A stretch of 64,000 bases of DNA from Fructobacillus cardui (GTDB lineage Bacteria > Bacillota > Bacilli > Lactobacillales > Lactobacillaceae): NCBI RefSeq assembly GCF_023218935.1, contig NZ_JAJIAL010000002.1. One strand, written 5' to 3'. Position 1 is the stretch's first letter, and each line of letters opens with the position of its first letter. This document shows positions 41,246-51,502 of this stretch, piece by piece. Made by a program: the position numbers and the translations under genes. The notes under the pieces are model-generated. The model was not told the DNA's origin and searched no databases. It saw nothing but the letters and a program-made list of their open reading frames with translations.

Positions 41246-41694
41246 TCAATCATTCACGAAGACAAATTTCTTTTGCGTTTTCACTTCTTCAAAGCCAAGA
41301 TATCGATAAAAGGCATGGGCATCTTGACGATTTGCACCAGAATTAAGCCGGATGCTTCGAATTTTTCGGCTTCTGCCCGCCGCCTCTAACCACTCAATTA
41401 AAGCCCTGCCAATTCCCTGCCCCTGCGCTGACTGGTTGACCGCCAATGCCAAAATATTCAACGCAGGATCAGCATAAATTTCCTGGTAAACTTCGGCATG
41501 AAGATAACCTAAAACCTTGTGCTGTGGGTTTTCGGCAACGGCTAGTAGATGGTGGCGTTGATCTTCCAGCAATTGCAATAACTGATTTTTCGCCTTCTCA
41601 ATTGGATAATCGTACCCCAACTCATTTGTATTGAGCATGTGGAGGGCAGCCGAGTCAAGCAGCGTAGCCTCACGAATAAAAAAATTTCAGACAT
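41246..41694 (-). pseudogene. GNAT-family N-acetyltransferase with N-terminal frameshift
   Basis: The body (QRHHLLAVAENPQHKVLGYL, acetyl-CoA loop NQSAQGQGIGRALIEWL, HAFYRYLGFEEV) is intact to 41246. The natural start at the ATG at 41694 reads MSEIFL and then needs one extra base in a seven-A run (41678-41684, plus strand) to join IREATLLDSAALHML. As given, translation could only start at 41638, losing the first 19 residues. RimI-like acetylation substrate unknown. A single homopolymer slip could be a sequencing error. Confidence 0.65.
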
Positions 41695-41697
41695 TTT

Positions 41698-42708
41698 TCA
41701 CCAACCTCCATCCTGAAGGTACTTAGCTTCGACAATTGTGTGCGCTTTTTGCCACCAATTCTGGTGATTTTGGTACCAGGCAATGGTTTCTTCTAAACCG
41801 GCATCAAAATCAGTAAAGGCCGGGTGCCAGTCAAGGGCTGCCATCGTGCGGCTAGCATCCAAGGCATAACGCTGATCATGACCGGGACGATCAGCAACAT
41901 GCGAAATATTCGACGGAATCTGACCCAACTGGTGCAAGATTTTTTGCACAACTGTTAAATTATTCAACTGACAGTTAGCCGAAAACAGATATGTTTGGCC
42001 ACTTTTTCCCTTTTCCAAAATAGCTAACAGACCTCGAACGTGATCCGTCACGTGCAACCAATCACGCACCTGCTTCCCAGAACCAAATACTTGGGGCTTT
42101 TCACCACTCATGACAGTAGCAATTGTCCGTGGAATTAGCTTTTCAACATATTGATAAGGGCCATAATTATTCGACGAGTTTGAAATTGTGGCTTGAATAC
42201 CAAAAGACCGGACCCACGCCCGAACCAAGTGGTCAGAGCTTGCCTTTGTTGCCGAATATGGTGACGAAGGTTGATAACGAGACTCGTCTTGAAAAGTCGC
42301 CGTTGAATCAATCGGTAAATCACCAAAAACTTCATCAGTGGAAACGTGGTGGTAAAAGACACGGTATTTACGAACTGCTTCCAGCAACGTATAGGTACCA
42401 ATAATATTTGTATCCAAAAATGGCCTTGGATTGGCTAATGAATTGTCATTATGGCTTTCCGCCGCAAAGTTCATCACAACATCGACAGTCTGAACCAGCT
42501 GATCAACCAGTGGCGCGTCACAAATATCGCCAACCACTACATGCAGTCGTTCAGTTGATAAATCAGCTAGATTGTCTAAGTTTCCAGAGTAAGTTAACTT
42601 ATCTAAAACCGTGATTTCGACTTTTTGATCGTGCTCCAGCAGATAACGAACGAAGTTAGCGCCAATAAAGCCAGCGCCTCCCGTTACGAGTATTTTTTGA
42701 TAGCGCAT
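41698..42708 (-). CDS. rmlB: dTDP-glucose 4,6-dehydratase
   Basis: 336 residues. NAD-binding GGAGFIGANFVRYLL at the start, catalytic HVSTDEVFGDL (Asp-Glu pair that performs the dehydration) and SPYSATKASSDHL (Tyr-x3-Lys), then SNNYGPYQY. It makes dTDP-4-keto-6-deoxyglucose for dTDP-rhamnose and cell-wall polysaccharides. No rmlA, rmlC or rmlD is adjacent, so it is either a second copy or the pathway is split. Ends 3 nt before the GNAT start. Confidence 0.9.
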   Translation of the reverse strand: MRYQKILVTGGAGFIGANFVRYLLEHDQKVEITVLDKLTYSGNLDNLADLSTERLHVVVGDICDAPLVDQLVQTVDVVMNFAAESHNDNSLANPRPFLDTNIIGTYTLLEAVRKYRVFYHHVSTDEVFGDLPIDSTATFQDESRYQPSSPYSATKASSDHLVRAWVRSFGIQATISNSSNNYGPYQYVEKLIPRTIATVMSGEKPQVFGSGKQVRDWLHVTDHVRGLLAILEKGKSGQTYLFSANCQLNNLTVVQKILHQLGQIPSNISHVADRPGHDQRYALDASRTMAALDWHPAFTDFDAGLEETIAWYQNHQNWWQKAHTIVEAKYLQDGGW

Positions 42709-42794
42709 AGCCTTCTCTCCTTTGCTGATTTTAAAAAATATTATAACAAAAGGGCCTCCTCAGCAAGCACTGAATTGGCCCCTTCTCAATATTC

Positions 42795-44324
42795 TTACAT
42801 TTTCAATAGAAGCGATGCCCGAACCTTTTTCGATTCGGCTTGTGCCGTTCGAACATAGATGGTATCTCCCGGTCGCAAAATCAAATCTCCAGCTGGTAGT
42901 AAGCTTTGGTTTCCCCGCTTCACCATCGTAATTAAGCTTTGACTGAGCCAGTCAATATTGCGAATTTCACGGTCATCTAAGACTGTGCCGGCCAAAACTG
43001 GCACTTCCAAAGTGATCAGCTGTTGGCCACCATCTTCTTCCTGATTTTGCAAAAGACGGTTCAGCAAGGACTCATAGATTGGTGCACCGTTGCACAAGTC
43101 GACCACTAGGTAAGCAACTAAGCTGACAAAGGCCAACGGCAAAACATGGGTTACGGAACCGACCATCTCAATAATCAGGATGATGGCAGTAAAAGGCGCT
43201 TTCCCGATAGCCGCAAAATAAGCAGCCATGCCAACAACCACGAAATCAATGAGATAAGACGCAGACAGCCAACCAAAAATGACAAAAACCTGACCAATGA
43301 TAGCACCATTTAAGGCACCAAGCGTCAAAATTGGTAAAAAGATGCCTCCAGGAAGACCCGATCCGTAACTAATCATCGAGAAGATAAAGCGAACTAGCAC
43401 CATGGACAATAAAATTTTGATACCTGGAACATGGTGACCAAGTGCCAGGACCAAATTATTGCCCCCACCAAGGCCATTTGACCAAACAAGCCCCAAAGGA
43501 ATAACCAGCATCAGTGGCACCAGGCCGTTCAGATATTTTGGTAGGTGTGTCCATTGATAAATCTTCTGGCTGGCCAAGAGCGTTTTTTGGTATAGAAAGC
43601 CCAGCAAACCAAGAACGAGTCCCAAAATCAAGAGCAGGCCGTAAAGGTGGACTGGAATGAGTGGTAATTGTCCAACCGCCAAAACCGGCGTCTGGCCGAA
43701 AACAATCGTGGAAATCGCATCGGCAATCACTGAACCGGCCAATGCCCCCAACCAGATAACCGGCGAAAAGCTATGATAGATTTCTTCTAAGACAAACATC
43801 ACGCCAGCTAACGGTGCGTTAAAGGCGGCAGCCAAACCAGAAGCAGCTCCTGCCGCAATCAGTGACTTTTTTTGACTATGATCAACCTTGATGGTTTCAG
43901 CAACTCCTTGCCCGACGGCAGCACCAAGTTGAATCGAGGGTCCTTCTCGTCCCAACATCAAGCCCGAACCAATAGCTAAGATACCGGCAACAAATTTCCG
44001 CCACAAAATCGAAAAATAATTTAAATGCAGTTGATCCATCAACTGCCCTTCAACCTGTGGAATCCCAGAACCTGCGATATTGGGTTCCTTTTTCACTAAC
44101 ATCGCGACAATCAGGCCGATTACTAAATTAATAAGAACAACGAGGACAAGCATTGACCAGTGGCCGCTTTTAATGTACGTATACATATCATGCCACCACG
44201 AAAGCGAGTGTTCAATGCTCATTCGAAAAACGGACACCACAATCCCGGTCAAAACACCAACCAGAGCCCCATTGATAATCACCATTAATCGATTTGTATT
44301 GAAATGAAAGGTATTTTTTTGCAT
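42795..44324 (-). CDS. ClC-family chloride channel/antiporter with a C-terminal TrkA-C domain
   Basis: 509 residues with about ten membrane helices. Ion-selectivity motifs are present: GSGIPQVEG, LGREGPSIQLG and GLPGGIFLPIL. The C-terminal 85 residues (EVPVLAGTVLDDREIRNIDW then GDLILRPGDTIYVRTAQAE) form a RCK-C/TrkA-C domain, common in Lactobacillales ClC proteins. Likely Cl-/H+ exchange in acid or osmotic stress. Single gene. Confidence 0.9.
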   Translation of the reverse strand: MQKNTFHFNTNRLMVIINGALVGVLTGIVVSVFRMSIEHSLSWWHDMYTYIKSGHWSMLVLVVLINLVIGLIVAMLVKKEPNIAGSGIPQVEGQLMDQLHLNYFSILWRKFVAGILAIGSGLMLGREGPSIQLGAAVGQGVAETIKVDHSQKKSLIAAGAASGLAAAFNAPLAGVMFVLEEIYHSFSPVIWLGALAGSVIADAISTIVFGQTPVLAVGQLPLIPVHLYGLLLILGLVLGLLGFLYQKTLLASQKIYQWTHLPKYLNGLVPLMLVIPLGLVWSNGLGGGNNLVLALGHHVPGIKILLSMVLVRFIFSMISYGSGLPGGIFLPILTLGALNGAIIGQVFVIFGWLSASYLIDFVVVGMAAYFAAIGKAPFTAIILIIEMVGSVTHVLPLAFVSLVAYLVVDLCNGAPIYESLLNRLLQNQEEDGGQQLITLEVPVLAGTVLDDREIRNIDWLSQSLITMVKRGNQSLLPAGDLILRPGDTIYVRTAQAESKKVRASLLLKM

Positions 44325-44435
44325 ATTTTTAGTTTACACCTTTTTATTCTAAAATCGTAACGAAAAACAAAAATAGTTCAAAAAGATTGATAACTTTTTG
44401 AACTATTTAACAAGAAATTAGATTGTTCGCCGATT

Positions 44436-45675
44436 TTAATGACGAGTTTGGCCATCACCAAAAACTTCGTACTTAATAGTGGGCAGCGCTGGCAAGCCCA
44501 TTGGTCCACGAGCGTGCAACTTTTGCGTGGAGATACCGATTTCGGCACCAAAGCCAAATTCAAAGCCGTCCGTAAAACAGCTCGAAACATTTTGATATAC
44601 CACCGCTGCATCCACTCAGTTCATAAAATCAGCGACATGCTGTGGATTTTTTCCAAGCATAGTCTCGGAATGGTGAGTCGTATGCGCATTAATCCAATCA
44701 ATGGCAGCATCGCTATCGGTCACCACCTTAATCGCCATGATTAAGTCATTGTATTCCGTATCCCAATCAATTGGTGTTGCTAATGAGAGACGGCCATCAA
44801 TAGCCACAGCCTGGTCGTCGCCGCGTAGTTCAACCCCGGCTTCAATTAAGGCCGAATCCATCTTCGGCAAGAATTCAGCAGCAATTTTTTCATGAATCAG
44901 TAGCTTTTCGGCGGCGTTGCAGACAGCGGGCTTTTGCGTTTTTGCATTGACAATCACTTCGATTGCCTGATCCTGGTCGGCATCTTCATCCACAAAGATG
45001 TGTGTTGCCTGCCCCAGTTTCAATCACCAGTACGGTGGCATTCGTCACCACAAAGTCAATAAAGCTACCAGAACCACGAGGAATTAAGACGTCCACGTAT
45101 TGACGCAGATGAAGCAATTCGTTAACGGAATCATGTGTGGTGTCGGTGATCAGTTGAATAATATTGGGATTCAATTGGTGATCTGTCAGCACGGAACGCA
45201 GCACCTGAGCCAAGGCGATATTGGAATGGATTGCCTCTTTACCACCACGTAAAATCACGGCGTTTCCTGATTTAAACGTCAAAGCGGCTGCATCCACCGT
45301 CACATTCGGACGGGCCTCATAGACCATTGCTACCACTCCAAGTGGAACAGTTTTCTTGATAATTTTGAATCCAGATGGGTGTTCCCAATTTTCATATGGG
45401 CCAGCCAATGGATCGTCAAGATCCGCCACGGCAGCCAAGGAAGTAGCGATGCCCTCAATCGTCCCATCATCAAGCGTTAGGCGATTGCGCATTGAGCCAG
45501 AAAGCGCTGTTGCATTGGCTAAATCCGTTTGGTTTGCGGCCATAATAGCTGACTTTTGTTCCCGCAAGGCTTCAGCCATCGACAATAAAATTTGGTTGCG
45601 GTCTTGTATTGATAATTGAGCAACAACTTGTGCTGTTTCTTTGGCCTGTTGGCCAATTTTTTCAACTGTTGTCAT
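44436..45675 (-). pseudogene. proA: Gamma-glutamyl phosphate reductase, frameshift plus nonsense codon
   Basis: Start ATG 45675 (MTTVEKIGQQAKETAQVVAQ). NAD(P)H-binding and catalytic parts are recognisable, including the nucleophile in TQKPAVCNAAEKL. The frame breaks at about 45010 within ETGAGNTH (continuing IFVDEDADQDQ) and again stops at a TGA after HVADFMN (44616), beyond which the same frame reads VDAAVVYQNVSSCFTDGFEF and LPALPTIKYEVFGDGQTRH to the natural end at 44436. Two independent lesions indicate loss of proline synthesis. It follows proB by 4 nt. Confidence 0.9.
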
Positions 45676-45678
45676 CGT

Positions 45679-46335
45679 CTATTCCTCAAAAAGTGTCCCA
45701 ATTTCTTCTCCCGCAATCACAGCAAGGATATTGGCCGGGTTATTTCTATTCACCAAGGCCATTTTTTGACCATATTTCATCGTTAAATCAGCGGCCGCTA
45801 ACTTAGTGCTCATGCCGCCAGTGCCCAAACCGGACGTTGAACCCGTTGCACTAAGCCAAATTGTTTCCGTAATCTCTTCCACTCGGTGAATCGGCTTGGC
45901 ATTTTGATCAATATTTGGGTTAGCCGTATAAAGTGCATCAACATCACTCAAAATAATTAAGCCATCGGCTTGAATTTGCTTCGCAACTAATGCGGCTAAG
46001 CGGTCGTTATCACCAAACGAGTGTTGGTGATCCAACTCGTCAACGGCAATCACATCGTTTTCGTTAATAATCGGAATCGCACCCTGGTCAAAAAGTGGCT
46101 CAATGGCAGCGAGCGCCTGTTGCTTTGGAATTTCCTTTGGCCGCTGGTGCAAATTCATCTGGTTCAAAGCGACTCCCATGGCACCTGAGGTCACCAATAG
46201 CACCTGGTGACCTTCCTTTTGCAAGGTCGATAGTGTTTGAGCTAAACGGTTCACAACCGGGTATTTGATTTGCCCATCCAGGTCCACAATGGTACTTGTT
46301 CCAACTTTTACAACAATTTTCTGCCAGTCTGCCAT
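45679..46335 (-). CDS. proB: Glutamate 5-kinase with an internal in-frame deletion
   Basis: 218 residues against about 260-265 in LAB homologues. The start (KIVVKVGTSTIVD), TSGAMGVALNQM, the INENDVIAVDEL and FGDNDRLAALVA motifs and GLGTGGMSTKL are all present. But IPKQQALAA runs directly into IEPLFDQGAIPIINEND, omitting about 44 residues that normally lie between (VGQxxLMxxY..LLTRxDF..RYxNAxNT). The frame is open, yet the missing helices and strand are part of the kinase core, so activity is doubtful. No PUA domain, as usual in LAB. Confidence 0.85.
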   Translation of the reverse strand: MADWQKIVVKVGTSTIVDLDGQIKYPVVNRLAQTLSTLQKEGHQVLLVTSGAMGVALNQMNLHQRPKEIPKQQALAAIEPLFDQGAIPIINENDVIAVDELDHQHSFGDNDRLAALVAKQIQADGLIILSDVDALYTANPNIDQNAKPIHRVEEITETIWLSATGSTSGLGTGGMSTKLAAADLTMKYGQKMALVNRNNPANILAVIAGEEIGTLFEE

Positions 46336-46518
46336 GCACTTTTTCCTTTATTAAGTTTATTCTATTATAGCAAGAAAACAGGATAGTAGCGCAATAAAAA
46401 GAAGCTACGATTGTTTTTAAATGAATAACGAGGAACACTGCTTGCTTCGACAGAAATTAATTTTTTTAGTAATCAATATAAACTAAATCAAATTCTAATC
46501 AAGTAATCTGAAAGCAAC

Positions 46519-46549
46519 AAAAAAAGCAAAGTTAACTTTGCTTTTTTTC
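46519..46549. terminator. Bidirectional terminator
   Basis: AAAAAAAGCAAAGTTAAC is followed by its own complement (TTTGCTTTTTTT), a perfect palindrome with T/A tails, 180 bp upstream of proB and 145 bp downstream of cysE on the minus strand; it would end the cysE transcript. Confidence 0.8.
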
Positions 46550-46693
46550 TATGCATAATTTAGTTTCAATCAATTCAAAAACAGCATACTCAACACAGCT
46601 AAATTCACCAAAAATGCTCAAGCCCTTATGAAAGCCTATTTTCTGTTCTAGGTGGCTAGTCAGTTTTCAAAAAGTGAACCCAGCTGATTTTCA

Positions 46694-47197
46694 TTAATTG
46701 ACCACACGGGCAGGAATACCCACAACCGTCTGACCAGCAAGAATGTCTTGCAAAACAACGGCATTAGCACCGACTTTGCTATCCTGACCAATATGGATGT
46801 TCCCAATTACCTTGGCACCAGCACCGATTAAGACTCGGTCGCCAATGGTTGGATGACGCCGCACGCCATCCTTAACAGCGCAACGAGCGCCTAAGGTGAC
46901 GCCCTGATAAATCGTCACGTCGTCACCAATCACGGTTTCTTCACCAATCACAACGTTGACACCGTGGTCAATCACCAAGTTTTTACCAATTGTTGCGCCG
47001 GGATGAATATCAATCCCGGTCTTTCTCTTACTATGGGTCGCAAGCAGCTGAGCCAAAAATGGGTGGCCATGCGTCCAGAGGTAATGGCTTTTGCGATAAG
47101 CCCTGACCGCCTTATAACCGGTATGGAAAAACAAAACCTGGTAGCGATGCTGTAAAGCAGGATCACGTCGAATAAAATCATCAGCAGTGTCAAACAT
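46694..47197 (-). CDS. cysE: Serine O-acetyltransferase (short form)
   Basis: 167 residues, with a left-handed beta-helix of hexapeptide repeats (GATIGKNLVIDHGVNVVIGE, VTIYQGVTLGA, IGDRVLIGAGAKVIGNIHIG, KVGANAVVLQDI). Catalytic His-Asp contexts HPGATIG and DHG are visible; the usual HGTGVVIGE reads HGVNVVIGE. Shorter N-terminal domain than enterobacterial CysE, as in other Gram-positives. Makes O-acetylserine for cysteine synthesis; no cysK is adjacent. Confidence 0.85.
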   Translation of the reverse strand: MFDTADDFIRRDPALQHRYQVLFFHTGYKAVRAYRKSHYLWTHGHPFLAQLLATHSKRKTGIDIHPGATIGKNLVIDHGVNVVIGEETVIGDDVTIYQGVTLGARCAVKDGVRRHPTIGDRVLIGAGAKVIGNIHIGQDSKVGANAVVLQDILAGQTVVGIPARVVN

Positions 47198-47415
47198 GAG
47201 TTCTCCTTATTGATAAAAACCCTGGCGTATTCGGTCACCAGGTCAGCAATTCATCGCGCTTCCCGAATATTTACTGACGAATATACCCCCCTTTGCCTAA
47301 CAAGGCATATAATCTTTGTCAGGAAAACTACCAAATTTAAATTGGTACAGTTATAACAAGCGGTATGATAAGGCCTGTAATAAATAGCAGGGAAACAGTA
47401 CTTGGAGGAATTCGA

Positions 47416-48618
47416 ATGGATAGTGGAAGTATTGCTTGGGTCCTGACATCAGCCGTTTTGGTTTGGATCATGACCCCAGGATTGGGATTGTTTTACGCAG
47501 GATTAGGCGACAAGAAAAACTTGTTGCATACGGTTGGTATATCAGTATTGCTGATTGGTCTAGCCACAGTCGTCTGGGCACTGTTAGGTTATAGCTTATC
47601 CTTTGGTGGATCTGGTTCCTTTATTGGAAACCTACATTACTTGGGACTCAACCACGTCTCCCTTTCAGGGTCTACACGTGGCTTAAACATTCCAGATGGT
47701 GCCTTTGCCATCTTCCAAGGAATGTTCCCAATTATCACCATTACCATCATCACTGGTTCAGTGGTTGGTCGGATGCGTTTGAAGTCAATGTTAACTTTCC
47801 TAACATTATGGTTGACTTTCATTTACGCTCCCCTTGCCCACATGGTTTGGGATAATGGCTTCTTAGCTAAGTTAGGTGCCATCGACTTCGCTGGTGGTAC
47901 TGTTGTGCACATTTCATCTGGTGTCACAGGTTTGGTATTGGCTTTGATTCTGGGCCCACGCAACGATCAAAAGCCACACCAAACAAATCCAATTTATGTC
48001 TTGGTTGGTGGTTTCTTACTCTGGGTTGGTTGGTTCGGCTTCAACTCTGGTTCAGCTTTAGCTGCTAACAACCAAGCCATCGTGGCTTTGATTAACTCAT
48101 GGGTTGCCTCATCAGCAGCTGTTCTTTCATGGGGAGTGATTGCTTACCAGATTCAAAAGAAGGTCACACTCGATGGACTGGTAACGGGTGCCTTAGCTGG
48201 TTTGGTCGCAATCACGCCTGCAGCTGGTTACGTTCAACCATGGGCAGCCATTGTGATGGGCTTGATTGCCGGGGTCCTTGGTTTTGTTAGCATCACAACA
48301 ATTAAGAACTTCTTCGGTTACGATGATACCCTGGATGCCTTTGGTATTCACGGAATTGGTGGTACCGTTGGTGCTCTTCTGACCGGTGTCTTCGCTGATA
48401 AAAACTTACCTGGTAGTGCCGCTGGTTTAATTTCAGGCCACTGGGACTTGCTTGGTCATCAAGCAAGCGCCATTTTGGTGACGCTTGCTTTGGTCATTAT
48501 TGGGACACTGGTTTTGGCAGGCGTTACTCGAGTCATTGCTGGTCCATTACGCGTAAGCGATGCTGATGAAAGCGCTGGTTACGATAAATTGATTCACCTA
48601 CTCGTTATCAAAGACTAA
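47416..48618 (+). CDS. amtB: Ammonium transporter (Amt family)
   Basis: About 400 residues from the ATG at 47416 (MDSGSIAWVLTSAVLVWIMT), 7 nt after GGAGG. Eleven membrane helices; the twin histidines of the pore occur in GTVVHISSGVTGLV and FGIHGIGGTVGA, with the family signature GWFGFNSGSAL. No glnK/PII gene follows, so the regulation seen in other bacteria is not encoded here. Single gene between a promoter-like TATAAC region and its terminator. Confidence 0.9.
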   Translation: MDSGSIAWVLTSAVLVWIMTPGLGLFYAGLGDKKNLLHTVGISVLLIGLATVVWALLGYSLSFGGSGSFIGNLHYLGLNHVSLSGSTRGLNIPDGAFAIFQGMFPIITITIITGSVVGRMRLKSMLTFLTLWLTFIYAPLAHMVWDNGFLAKLGAIDFAGGTVVHISSGVTGLVLALILGPRNDQKPHQTNPIYVLVGGFLLWVGWFGFNSGSALAANNQAIVALINSWVASSAAVLSWGVIAYQIQKKVTLDGLVTGALAGLVAITPAAGYVQPWAAIVMGLIAGVLGFVSITTIKNFFGYDDTLDAFGIHGIGGTVGALLTGVFADKNLPGSAAGLISGHWDLLGHQASAILVTLALVIIGTLVLAGVTRVIAGPLRVSDADESAGYDKLIHLLVIKD

Positions 48619-48639
48619 GTCAATTAAATCAATGAACAA

Positions 48640-48674
48640 TAAAAGGACTGTCATCAATGACAGCCTTTTTATTT
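48640..48674. terminator. Bidirectional terminator between amtB and the amidotransferase
   Basis: AGGACTGTCAT-CA-ATGACAGCCTTTTT stem with A and T runs on both sides. Confidence 0.85.
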
Positions 48675-48684
48675 TTGCCTAAAA

Positions 48685-49364
48685 TTAATTTGTTTGGTCA
48701 AGCAGATAGTCCAACAACAAGAACATTATTTCCTGATTTTTGCTTGGAACACCGTGAGCTAAAATATCAGCACCCGTTTGGTGCAAAGTATTTTTAGGAC
48801 CATTGGCGTACTCGCCATCATTCGCAACCATTTCACGGACATTGTCCGCCTCCGGTTCAAAATGAAACTGCAAGCCTAAGACGTTTTCGAAAACAAAGCC
48901 CTGATTTTTGACTAAATCAGTACTGAATAACAGCTCCGCCTGCTCAGGTACAGTAAACATCTGTTCATGCCAATGCAGTGCTTCTACTTTTTCTGGTAAG
49001 CCCGGAATACGGTTACTAAGTCGTTTAACCGGTGCCCAACCAACTTCCTTATAGGGAGCATCGAGAACTTCGCCCCCAAGCACCTTGGCAATTTGCTGAG
49101 CGCCAAAGCATGCTCCAAAAATCGGCTTATGCTGAACCATTAATTGTGCAATTAGCAACCGCTCTTCAGCAATCCAAGGCAAGTCATCATTAGGACTCAT
49201 GGGTCCACCCAAAATAACTAAGAAATCAACATCCTCCGCCTTTGGCAAGACATCTTGAAAATGAGCTGGGTGGTGAACGGTCATCTCATGACTGTTTTTT
49301 GCGACCAACGAGCAATGCTCCCTGGTCCTTCGTTTGGTGTATGTTGCAAAACATGAATGCGCAT
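48685..49364 (-). pseudogene. Class I glutamine amidotransferase-like protein, N-terminal frameshift
   Basis: The natural start is the ATG at 49364 (MRIHVLQHTPNEGPGSIARW; AGGAGG upstream), which runs into a TGA unless one base is changed in the six-T run at 49295-49300 (plus strand); beyond it the other frame continues SHEMTVHHPAHFQDVLPKAE and is open to 48685. Catalytic residues are kept: Cys in FGACFGAQQIAKVL and His in LQFHFEPE. Stand-alone GATase1 proteins of this kind are often annotated GMP synthase-like. One homopolymer slip only, so it may be a sequencing error. Confidence 0.75.
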
Positions 49365-49440
49365 CAAAAAAAGCCTCCTTTTTTCGACGGCAATTTGATA
49401 CGGGTTTCGCCTGCATATCCCTTAATACGATTATTCTAAC

Positions 49441-49480
49441 ACAAAAAAGTCCTGACGGTTTAAGTCAGGACTAATTTTTC
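49441..49480. terminator. Terminator after yeiH-like gene
   Basis: AAAAAAGTCCTGAC..GTCAGGACT with a T run on the minus strand, 11 nt after the stop at 49490. Confidence 0.85.
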
Positions 49481-49489
49481 AACGAATAT

Positions 49490-50491
49490 TTAGAAGAACA
49501 AATGAATCAAAACAATAGCGAGCAAAACTTGAACAGCGCCGACCAAGAAACCAAAACTGAGGAACTTGACGCCACTCTTTTTAATAACTGACCACTTCAA
49601 GTTCAAGCCAATGGCTGCCAAGTTAACCACGCCGAAGAAAGTTGACACCGTGTGACTAAACTGGTGAATTGGAGCTGGCAAAGCCATGATTGAGTTCACT
49701 ACCAGTAAGATGGCAAAGACGATGATGTACCAAGGTAGAATCGTAATTTTAGCCTTTTCGTCCTCTTCGACCGCCTCTTTTGCATTTTGCCGCTTAGCGA
49801 TATAAGCAAACAAAACAACTACAAAGACCAACATAATGACCCTCAACAGCTTAAACAGCGTTGCAAAGGTCACAACGTTTGAGTTAATCAAGGAAGCCGT
49901 TCCAACAACCTGACCAACGGACTGAACAGTGCCACCAACTAGGGCCCCGCGCAATAAATCGTTATTGTCAAATAAGAAGTGTGACAAACTTGGCAATGTC
50001 AGCAAAAGCAGCATACCCGTCAAGGAAACGGTTGCGACCGCCGTTCGGCGATCGTCATCCTTAGCCTTAATAACTGGTGCCACGGCCGCAATAGCACTTG
50101 AACCGCAGACGGCATTTCCAGCGCCCATCAACATCGTACTGTTGTCGTCAACCTTAAACAGGTACTTCCCCAGCAAGAAGACAATCCCAATCACCAAGAC
50201 CATATTAATAATGATAAAGAAAATACCATTCAATCCTAATTTGGAAAGCGTTTTAAAGGTCAAAGTCGCCCCCAGCAGAGCAATCCCAATCTCAATTGGA
50301 TATTTTTCTGACCACTTAACCCCAACACCATACTGGTCACCAGCAAAAATAGTATTTCCCAACAAAATCCCAATAATCATGGCCAAGCTTTCGGCTCCCA
50401 ATTGCGGTAAATATTTACTCAAAAATTGGGCGAAAAGCGAAACCACAACTGCTAGGACAATCCCAACAACATGCTTCTTCTCGATTCTCAT
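49490..50491 (-). CDS. YeiH/UPF0324 family membrane protein (putative sulfate exporter family)
   Basis: 333 residues, about ten membrane helices. Typical motifs of the family are seen: IGIALLGATLTF, GAGNAVCGSSAIAAVAPVI, VGGTVQSVGQVVG. Family members have been proposed as sulfate/sulfonate exporters, but the substrate is not settled. Single gene with its own terminator. Confidence 0.8.
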   Translation of the reverse strand: MRIEKKHVVGIVLAVVVSLFAQFLSKYLPQLGAESLAMIIGILLGNTIFAGDQYGVGVKWSEKYPIEIGIALLGATLTFKTLSKLGLNGIFFIIINMVLVIGIVFLLGKYLFKVDDNSTMLMGAGNAVCGSSAIAAVAPVIKAKDDDRRTAVATVSLTGMLLLLTLPSLSHFLFDNNDLLRGALVGGTVQSVGQVVGTASLINSNVVTFATLFKLLRVIMLVFVVVLFAYIAKRQNAKEAVEEDEKAKITILPWYIIVFAILLVVNSIMALPAPIHQFSHTVSTFFGVVNLAAIGLNLKWSVIKKSGVKFLSFGFLVGAVQVLLAIVLIHLFF

Positions 50492-50744
50492 CAGACAACC
50501 ATTCCTTCTTTCGTTAGCGTTTTAACAAAAAATATTACTTCCCCATTAAACACCTAACCAGGGGGGCTTGGTCAAGCTTATCAAGATTAAAATTTGATAA
50601 CAAATGTCGATTTTTAATCATTTTTAAAATTGATACAACACGCCACGCCCTCGTTTAAAATAAAACAAAAATTAAGGGGTTGTCTTTTAACCACCGTGTT
50701 ATCATAATTAAAGTTAATTATAGTATAGAAAGTTGGATTGTAGC

Positions 50745-51434
50745 ATGACCTATGAATATTTGATTTTTGACCTTGATGACACCCTTTTGGATTTTACCGG
50801 AGGCGAAGTCGCCGCCATTCGTCAGCTTTTTTCAAATGAATTAGGCTTAACAGGCACTGATTTAGACCATGTACTAAAAACTTATCAAGAGATTAACCAC
50901 CATCTCTGGCAACAATACGAATTCAAAGAAATTGCTCGCCAACAAATTTTTGAAGAGCGTTTCAAAAAGACCCTCGGAGCTCTTGGAATCGACTATGATG
51001 CCGACCGACTTGAGCAAGAATACGCTACATTGCGTGACCATAATTATCGGATGGTGCCCTATGCCACTGAAATTTTGCAGCACCTACAAAATCAATATAC
51101 GATTATCGCCGGTACGAATGGCCAAGACGCTACTCAACGCCTTCGCCTCAGGAAAACTGGCTTAGACCAGTATTTTGACCAAATTTTCACTTCTGAAATG
51201 ATTGGTGCTTCTAAACCCGACGCCGCCTTCTTCGACCGTATTTTCCAAGATAACCCGCAAATGACCAAGGAAAATACAGTAATGATTGGGGATGGCTTAA
51301 CTTCTGATATCCTGGGTGGTCAAAACTATCAACTCGACACGATTTGGATTAATCCCAATCACAAAGAAAGCCCGTCAGAAATCAAACCAACTCAAGTAGT
51401 TGAAGATTTGCCAACTTTGGAAGCACTCTTGTAA
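50745..51434 (+). CDS. HAD-superfamily nucleotidase (YjjG-like)
   Basis: About 229 residues from the ATG at 50745 (MTYEYLIFDLDDTLLDF). The HAD motifs are I DLDDTLLDF, II AGTNGQ, III near GASKPD and IV MIGDGLTSDILGG; the alpha-helical cap follows motif I. The pattern LDDTLLDF with an early cap resembles YjjG-type pyrimidine 5'-nucleotidases that clear non-canonical nucleotides. Terminator at 51467-51502. Confidence 0.8.
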   Translation: MTYEYLIFDLDDTLLDFTGGEVAAIRQLFSNELGLTGTDLDHVLKTYQEINHHLWQQYEFKEIARQQIFEERFKKTLGALGIDYDADRLEQEYATLRDHNYRMVPYATEILQHLQNQYTIIAGTNGQDATQRLRLRKTGLDQYFDQIFTSEMIGASKPDAAFFDRIFQDNPQMTKENTVMIGDGLTSDILGGQNYQLDTIWINPNHKESPSEIKPTQVVEDLPTLEALL

Positions 51435-51466
51435 TAATGAAAGCTGCGCTTCTATCATCATCAGCT

Positions 51467-51502
51467 CAAAAAAGTCAGACCTTTGCGGGTCTGACTTTTT
51501 TA
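51467..51502. terminator. Bidirectional terminator
   Basis: AAAAAAGTCAGACC-TTTGC-GGGTCTGACTTTTTT between convergent genes; it reaches the stop codon of the gene ending at 51500. Confidence 0.85.

Noticed and set aside
46100..46438. 112-codon ORF overlapping proB in another frame
   Set aside because: It lies over the conserved proB coding sequence and has no ribosome site; a shadow frame.
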